NCBI RefSeq assembly: GCF_011075055.1
Contig: NC_058137.1
Coordinates: 27,079,463 to 27,143,462 of the forward strand
DNA: 64,000 bases
Direction: 5' to 3'
Origin: Mangifera indica
Taxonomy: Eukaryota; Streptophyta; Magnoliopsida; Sapindales; Anacardiaceae
Shown: in pieces, positions 57,617 through 64,000 of the stretch
Numbering within the stretch: the first letter of the stretch is position 1
Layout of the letters: the number at the start of each line of letters is the position of its first letter
The notes under the pieces: generated by a model
Told to the model about the DNA's origin: nothing
Seen by the model: only the letters and a program-made list of their open reading frames with translations
Database searches by the model: none
Translations under genes and position numbers: made by a program

Positions 57617-60582
57617 ATGAAAGGAGAGTCAACTGGATTGATAGTTGGGATCTCTATAGGAGTGGTGATAGGAGTGGTTTTGGCTATTTCTGCACTGTTT
57701 TGCATTAGGTACCATAGGAAACGAACCCAGACGGGGAATATTAGTTCCCGTAGGGCAGCCAATATTCCTATCCGTACAAATGGTACTGATTGTTGTAGTA
57801 TATTATCAGACTCAACCATTGCTCCAGAGTCACCTGTGAAGTCTGGACAGAATGGCAAATCCATGTGGCTTGAAGGGTTTAAGAGGAGCAATGTGGTGTC
57901 AGCGTCTGGGATTCCCGTGTATTCTTTTAAGTATGGTTTCCTTATAAGCTGCTGCATTCTTTTGTTTTTAACTTGCATGTGAAGATAGTACAGTTAAGGA
58001 AGTAATGAGTAACCGTAAATCTTTCTTCTTTGAAATGCAAGACAGTCTGGTTGGACTGAAAGTTGCCATAAATCTTATAACATCTTTCATTCTATTAGCA
58101 GGTTTTGTTAATTTGAGAGACTCCATCTTCTTTTCCTTTCTATCAGTTAACTCTGTCCTTGTTATATGAATGCAGGGATTTGCAAAAGGCAACATACAAT
58201 TTTACGACATTAATAGGGCAAGGTGCTTTTGGTCCTGTCTACAAAGCTCAGATGTCAACCAGTGAGACTGTTGCTGTTAAAGTGCTTGCAACTAATTCTA
58301 AACAAGGAGAGAGGGAATTCCAGACAGAGGTAGTGATTGGTGAATGGTTAATATAGACTTATAATAATTAATAAATGCACTTCTACAAATTTAGCCTAGT
58401 AATATTCTATGAACATTGTTTTGTGTCTTGGAATGTATATGTTATTACACTCATTTACTCTGTTTGTTAATTTTAACATTTTGCCTTTATAACCGTTTTC
58501 AGGTCATGTTATTAGGAAGGTTGCATCATAGAAACCTGGTGAATTTAGTTGGATATTGTGCAGAAAAGGGCCAGCACATTCTTATATATGTCTACATGAG
58601 TAAAGGCAGCTTGGCTTCTCATTTGTACAGTATGATGGCTATCAACTTTTTCAGCTGAAGTTTGATAGGATGATCAGTTTATTTTCTGAGAGCAGTTGTT
58701 CTCTAGATATCTTATGCAATCCTAGGGAATTAAAAAAATGTTCTATGTTGATTGTCACTGTCAACTATTGGCATGATGATCTTTTAAAATGAATCAGTTG
58801 TAGACCTCTGGCACGATTAAGGATTCAGTAACTGACACATCCATTCACAGTTAGACTTTTCATCTCTTCTATTTTTATATATAATTCCCCTGTTTGATAG
58901 GTTACTGTCATTCATCCAAACCATATTTTTGCTGCTTTTTTTTCTCTTACTGTAATCTCTAATCTCTGAACAACTACCCAATTTGATATTTACAAGCTTT
59001 GAAAAAACTGTTTATGATAGTTTGTATTAATGGCAAGCACTGGGGGAAAGAATTAAACAACCATGAGCTAGTTTTAGTATTAACTTGTTCTCTAATTTTC
59101 TGGCTGTTTCATTCTCCTTACAATGGAATTATTATAGGTTGTTCTGGTGGCTGTTGTTGCATTTTAAAATTAAGTTCATATGCATAAACCTTGTGAAAAG
59201 AACTTTGTTTTCTTCTCCACGCAGGTGAAAATCATGAACCATTAAGCTGGGATATGAGGGTTTATATTGCCTTAGATGTAGCAAGGGGATTGGAATATCT
59301 ACATGATGGAGTAAGCTTTTTCTGATTTGGACTAACCTATGTATTTGTGAATGTGTTTTCTGTTTACACACCGTTTTATGCTTAGTGGCTCTCTCCCCAA
59401 CTAAATTCATATATTTATTTCAGGCAGTTCCTCCAGTTATACATAGGGACATTAAATCTTCCAATATTCTGTTGGATCATTCCATGAGAGCCAGGGTATG
59501 CTTCATATGTTGATTGTTAATTAATATATGTTTTTGAGAGGAATACACAATAATATTAAGATCTAACTTGCCATATCACACTGTGGTCTGAATATTTCAT
59601 TGCATTTCTTTATCCAGAAGATTCAATCAAATAATATAGTTATGTGTAAAAGGATCAGAATCCTTTCCCTGAATTTCTGTTTTCGGATTATATAGTGAAA
59701 TTCTATAGTGGCTTACTTTTAATCCATTGGAACTTATTAGTCTGCTTCAACCAGGTAGCTGATTTTGGGCTTTCAAGAGAAGAGATGGTAGATAAACATG
59801 CGGCCAATATAAGGGGAACATTTGGATATCTTGACCCTGAGTATGTATCTACGAGGAAGTTCACCAAGAAAAGCGATGTTTATAGTTTCGGAGTGTTGCT
59901 CTTTGAACTTATAGCTGGCAGAAACCCTTTACAAGGTCTCATTGAATATGTTGAGCTTGTAAGATATCTTTCTCTGTTTCTCTCAGGTAGAATTTAACAA
60001 ACTGATAGTAAAGTCAGCTGAAGAGAAATGTTTTATTTATGCAAAAAATAGATTCATCAAAACCAAAATTATTCTTAGTTAATACAAGTCTAACTCTGAT
60101 AATACAGTGAATGGAAATGTGGCGATGGTTATAATGGATAGCTTTCATGATTTCTCATTGTACCTTGTTTTTGATTAAGTGCATGTGTTTCCCAGTCATA
60201 TGCTTGATAATTCTTTCTCAAGCTAATATATCTGTCATTTGCTGATCAGGCTGCAATGGACACCGAGGGGAAAACAGGATGGGAGGAAATTGGAGATTCT
60301 CGTTTGGATGGGAATTTCGATGTGCAAGAGCTCAATGAAGTGGCTGCTCTTGCTTATAGATGTGTCAACCGTAACCCAAGAAAACGGGCATCCATGAGAG
60401 ACATTGTACAAGTGCTGTCGAAAGTCCTTAAAATGAGGCACAGTAGGAGGCATCACAGAAAGTCTCATTCTGCCACCACAGATGACTTGTCTGTTGATCT
60501 CGAACAAGGAACAAAGACTCCAATCCCTGAACACCGGCGAGAAGAGTCCATTGATAGTGCAGCTGAAACACCTGATGTTTAG
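57617..60582 (+). CDS. Receptor-like kinase of the CRLK type
   Basis: Eight coding exons: 57617-57930, 58176-58329, 58503-58629, 59225-59310, 59424-59495, 59755-59958 and 60250-60582, plus a leader exon; the coding parts join in frame to 429 aa (seven coding segments after the leader). A membrane segment lies at about residues 7-29 ([20 protein letters not shown]) with almost no extracellular part, followed by a basic stop-transfer stretch (RYHRKR). The kinase domain has [10 protein letters not shown] (119-128), the ATP-binding lysine in VAVK (K140), catalytic [11 protein letters not shown] (D236), DFG (254-256) and LDPEY, so it should be an active RD kinase of the plasma membrane. The short N-terminus and the '[20 protein letters not shown]' context fit the calcium/calmodulin-regulated kinases CRLK1 and CRLK2, which act in cold signalling through MAP kinases. 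All splice sites are GT..AG and no defects are visible. Confidence 0.93.
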
Positions 60583-61200
60583 ACTATGGAGTTTTCATTT
60601 ATTTGTTCATTAAAATCCTTAATTTTGGTTCTTGCTTTGTGATATAATTGCAGCTTAGAGGAGCTAGGACACCCAAGTAGTTTTGATTTCTGATAGTGCT
60701 AGGAGAGAGAATCGCTGTTTGTAATTTTGTTAAATATGTATAGGTCCGGTCCGAAGGGCAGAAAGGGAATTACATTTTGTATATATCGTGATTTGGTAAC
60801 TATTAATTATAAGACAGATCACATTGAAACAGGGGAAGAAATTTCACATCCTCTCGCACTTCCTCTTAAGTTTGGAATTGTAAGTAAACAAACAAGGGAA
60901 TGGGACTGATGTGGCAACTCGAGTTCTCATGCGGCAACATAGGCGTCGATCACAAGTTGAATTCGAGTTTGATGAACTAAGCCTTTTTCAATTCAAGCTT
61001 GGTTTGTTGAAGCAGAATGACTCCGCCAGACCAACTAATTTTATTCTTCAGGCAGTTTCAAATTTGAGCAAGGACCTTAAAAAATGTGAAGAAAAAACTT
61101 GGCCATTCACTAATAAAATCCCAATATTTCCTGATGTTTCGATCGTCCCTTCCTAAGTTTTGCCCCATTTCCTACTCTCATCAAGTATTTTCCCATAATT
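60583..61200. other. 3' flank of the kinase gene
   Basis: Contains the kinase 3'-UTR (probably to about 60760). An 81-codon frame at 60911-61156 (MATRVLMRQHRRRSQVEFEF...) has no domain I recognise; its serine/lysine-rich composition and isolated position make it a doubtful gene. Confidence 0.4.
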
Positions 61201-61224
61201 CATAGATTGGCCGAGGTGTTTCAA

Positions 61225-61620
61225 AAAGTTGTTAGAAGGTTTTGAGATATTCGTGAGGATTTACAGAGCTCTAGAAGGAAACAAAGGTGATAAAAGATAA
61301 TAGAAAGTTCTAAAAACTTAATAATGTTGAAAGGGTCTAGAAAGTTCTAGAAGCCTATTGTCTCTACTAGTATTCCACACCATTGCTAAGATTTTTCCAA
61401 GTAATTTGAGCAACATTTTGCACTTGGTAACTAAGGATCCAGTTGCAGCCACAACTTGAGGAGGGGGCATTTTGCAGCCACATCTTATGGACCTGACATA
61501 GGAATAGGGTCATTTCTACATAGTTTGAAACACGAACTCGCAAAGCTAGTGTAAAGCTTTTGTAGCTAAACTCTTTGTAGTAATACAAACTCTCTTCAAT
61601 CACTCTCCTTGTTTACTTGT
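61225..61620. repeat. LTR-like segment with heat-shock-element words
   Basis: From 'tgttagaaggttt' (61228) to the 'caaactctcttcaatcactc' stretch near 61600 the DNA resembles a plant LTR: a TG start, repeated 'agaaagttctaraa' units (61226, 61302 and 61339) and a leader-like CT-rich end. The third unit, GAAAGTTCTAGAA at 61340-61352, is a perfect three-unit heat shock element (GAA-nn-TTC-nn-GAA). No second LTR, primer-binding site or target duplication was found, so a solo LTR is a guess. Confidence 0.35.
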
Positions 61621-62330
61621 TTTGATTTAGGGTTTTGAAGATACAAAGACTGACTGTTTCAAGGTTAAAAACAAACATCTATGGTTGCACCATTACGAGA
61701 GATTAAATCAGACTGTAAATAATGTATCTGTAAGACAATATTAAACAAACATATCAATATTTTGTCTACTCTTATAATTTTGTAAAATAAGAAAGTGAGT
61801 CTGAATTCCTAATTTTGTTCATGTTGTCGATTCGAATACATTTTGAGGGTTTGATTTGAGTCAATTTCCATGACCCTATTTGCATTCCTGTACTACCTGT
61901 ATAGAGGGGATGTATATTTTGGTTTTTTGAAGAAGAAAAAAAAAACTTCTCTTAAAATATGCATTCCCCTTTCAAGGGGAGGCAGTTTTTGGACAATACA
62001 AATACAAGTTCAATTGTCATCTTAACTATCTAATTGTTTATTAATAGTTGTAGTAATCAGGTCAGATTAACTTGTCATAGGTGGGCTTAGACCTAATTGT
62101 ATCAGTTGCCCTCAATTTGTGTATCCATAGCCCCTTTGGTAGTCTGTACGTATAAAAACTTAAGGTTGAATTATCACCGATTTTCTGCCATCAACCTGTA
62201 AAACAACTTAAAAACTGCTTCACTCATCTGATGCTAATACTTCAGAAATTTCTAGTTCTACCGAAGAAATCAAAACAGAATTGAATAGGTGTCATCTGCA
62301 ATCCACCAATCACGTAGAGACGGCAAATTT
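61621..62330. other. Intergenic DNA, nothing recognised
   Basis: DNA between the LTR-like segment and the reductase promoter. I see no coding frame with a domain and no repeat shared with the window. Confidence 0.45.
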
Positions 62331-62447
62331 CATGTTTGTCTTTTCTTCTTCGTGTAGTCTGGCCTGCATGCAGTCCGCATGTTTGTCTTTTCTTCTTCGT
62401 GTAGTCTGGCCTGCATGCAGTCCGCTTGTTTGTCTTTTGTTCTACGT
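62331..62447. repeat. 47 bp tandem repeat, 2.5 copies
   Basis: A 47 bp unit starting catgtttgtcttttcttctt begins at 62331 and 62378; a partial third begins at 62425 and degrades after about 20 bp. Each full unit contains 'cctgcatgcagtccg', with the palindrome ctgcatgcag around an RY-type CATGCA core. The first two units are identical. It lies 230-340 bp upstream of the reductase start codon. Confidence 0.9.
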
Positions 62448-62673
62448 CTATCACGCTGCAATATTTTATGCAGAAACGATAAGAAAGGCCGTCCGCTCAT
62501 TATGTAATTTTTTTATGACTTGCTAACAGATAATAGTTGTAAACTTGTAATGCATAATAAAGAAGGAAAAAATAATTATATTCCTGTTGGAAAAAGGAGC
62601 TCGTGATGTTACACAGTGATTGAGGATAGTAAAAATTGGGCTGTTGTTAAACAGCTGCCAAGAGTTGCAGAAG

Positions 62674-64000
62674 ATGGAGGATGTAGTTAACATGGTGGAG
62701 TGCAAAAGAGAGGGAGCTAAGACTTATTGTGTCACCGGAGCCACTGGTTATATTGGGTCCTGGTTGGTCGAATCCCTTCTTGAAAAAGGCTGCATAGTTC
62801 ATGCCACAGTCCGAGATCCAGGTTAATTCTTTACTTAGTTTCTGAATAAACATCAGTCTACATATATGTATTTTGGAGGGGATCCAAAGTAAAAGAAAAT
62901 GTAGGAATTTTTTCTCCAATAGCTGACTAACAATTAAAGGATTAATGAATTTGTTAACTTGGTGACTTAAAAATCCTCATTTCAATTCAGTATATTGGCT
63001 AATATCAGTGTTTCTTTCTTTCTGGAAAAAAAGATGCTACAGGGTTGCTTTTCTGTATAACATACCAAAGTTTTTTATTTCACCCTTTCAAGGTGGAATT
63101 GTGCAAAATAGATAAAAAATTATTTGGAAACAAGCTTTTTGATCGAGAAATTTTTAAGAATATAAAATCTTTAAGAAAATTCACTAACATTCATGGCCAG
63201 ACTAGTTATAGGGATTCAGCAGAAAATTTTGTAGTTCAGTTTCCTTGGACAAATCTTTTAGCATTATTGTGCTGTGAAGAAACAAGTAGGGCCCCATGTC
63301 ATTTCTGTGATCAATCTAATTTACCTGAACTGTTACTAAATTTGCAGCAAAGATTCCGCACTTTCTGTCACTATGGACCGGCTGTGACCGACTAAGATTG
63401 TTTGAAGCTGATCTTCAAGTAGAAGGGAGCTTTAACGATGCTGTTAAAGGCTGTGATGGTGTATTTCATGTGGCAGCTTCAATGGAATTTGATATCCCTG
63501 AAAAACACAACATCGGTACTGTATATGTGTATATCCTGCTTAAATTAGTTCATTAATGCAGTATAGAAAGAGTATTTTAACACCGATTTTCTTCTTTTTT
63601 GAGCTTGAAGAAACTTACGTTCAATCAAATATTATTGACCCTGCGATCAGAGGGAAATTAAACCTCCTCAAAGCTTGCTTGAATTATGAATCAGTGAAAA
63701 GGGTTGTTTTAACATCCTCCATTAGTACAATTACTGCCAAAGACAGTGAAGGAACATGGAGGTCAGTGGTTGATGAATCATGTCAGACGCCCATTGATCA
63801 AGTTTGGAGTACAAAAGCCAGTGGATGGGTAAAACTTTCACTTGTCTCTTAACATTTTGTCCATATTAAACTATTCAATCTTTTTGTTAATTAAAGCACA
63901 GTTCACCGTCTCAGGTGTATGTACTCTCCAAGCTATTGACAGAGCAAGCAGCATTCGAATTCGCAAAGGAAAATAACATTGATCTTGTTTCTGTAATTAC
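62674..64000 (+). CDS. DFR-like NADPH-dependent reductase (partial)
   Basis: The first four exons are visible: 62674-62821, 63348-63515, 63611-63828 and 63915-64000 (cut by the window end), joining in frame to about 206 codons of an expected 330-350. This is an extended short-chain dehydrogenase of the dihydroflavonol-4-reductase superfamily. The nucleotide-binding motif is [13 protein letters not shown] (20-32). 'VFHVAAS' follows, the catalytic serine lies in LTSSIST (about S142) and the Y-x3-K motif in VYVLSK (Y180, K184). It should use NADPH to reduce a carbonyl, perhaps in flavonoid, lignan or brassinosteroid metabolism (anthocyanidin reductase-, vestitone reductase- or BEN1-like); the substrate cannot be told. 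For exon 3 the acceptor after 'cttgaag' is needed, since the earlier 'ttgag' would give a stop. The start [11 protein letters not shown] is preferred over an upstream in-frame ATG at 62620 because it gives the family's usual N-terminus. Confidence 0.85.

Noticed and set aside
57604..57978. 124-codon minus-strand frame over kinase exon 2
   Set aside because: Shadow of the real plus-strand exon, whose transmembrane and kinase sequence is unmistakable.
60911..61156. 81-codon plus-strand frame after the kinase
   Set aside because: It could be a small protein, but there is no domain, splice context or repeat support; left as intergenic.
1..64000. CRISPR arrays, operons, defence islands or rRNA/tRNA genes
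   Set aside because: No regularly spaced direct repeats, no polycistronic arrangement and no recognisable tRNA or rRNA cores; the window is plant nuclear DNA.

Overview
This is nuclear DNA from a flowering plant, almost certainly a eudicot. The genes have spliced exons with GT..AG borders and belong to plant families (TPS-a terpene synthase, PAT1-branch GRAS factor, CRLK-type receptor kinase, DFR-like reductase). The DNA between them is AT-rich and full of hAT, Mutator-like and Ty1-copia remnants. I see no bacterial operons, CRISPR arrays or RNA genes.

Layout. (1) 1-13 kb: a repeat-like left edge, a truncated GRAS pseudogene (1975-2943, minus), and a spacer broken up by insertions. These include a 1.9 kb non-coding insertion, three copies of a palindrome-bearing hAT-type MITE and a decayed Ty1-copia element with LTR and primer-binding site. 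(2) 13.7-36.0 kb: three seven-exon sesquiterpene synthase genes in direct orientation (TPS-A, -B and -C, all minus, each 558 codons and apparently intact). They are separated by spacers made of shared repeat blocks. (3) 36-45.8 kb: an insertion just upstream of TPS-C with an orphan 3' exon, then another spacer with hAT relics. (4) 46.1-48.9 kb: an intact GRAS gene (minus, 583 aa) with a 5'-UTR intron and TATA box. (5) 49-56.6 kb: intergenic DNA with two Mutator-like MITEs and a short G-box-rich island. (6) 56.6-60.6 kb: an intact receptor-like kinase (plus, 8 coding exons, 429 aa). (7) 62.7-64.0 kb: the first four exons of an NADPH-dependent DFR-like reductase (plus) that runs off the window.

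How it fits together. The terpene synthases should convert farnesyl diphosphate to sesquiterpenes in the cytosol. TPS-B and TPS-C are identical by eye over about 2.5 kb, while the DNA on both sides has diverged. TPS-A is near-identical to them in exons 2-4 but clearly different in the catalytic exons 5-7. Together this looks like gene conversion in a tandem array. Copies of the DNA lying just 3' of the GRAS gene recur in every spacer, and a GRAS copy sits at each end. I infer that a TPS+spacer+GRAS unit was duplicated and that the internal GRAS copies were lost. The kinase and reductase lie outside the array and look like ordinary single genes.

Limits. All homology calls were made by reading, without database search or alignment software. 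Exon borders come from splice signals, frame and family knowledge. Product specificity of the TPS enzymes cannot be read from sequence. I found no convincing sign of a wholly new kind of system; the most notable thing here is the evolutionary structure of the TPS/GRAS array.
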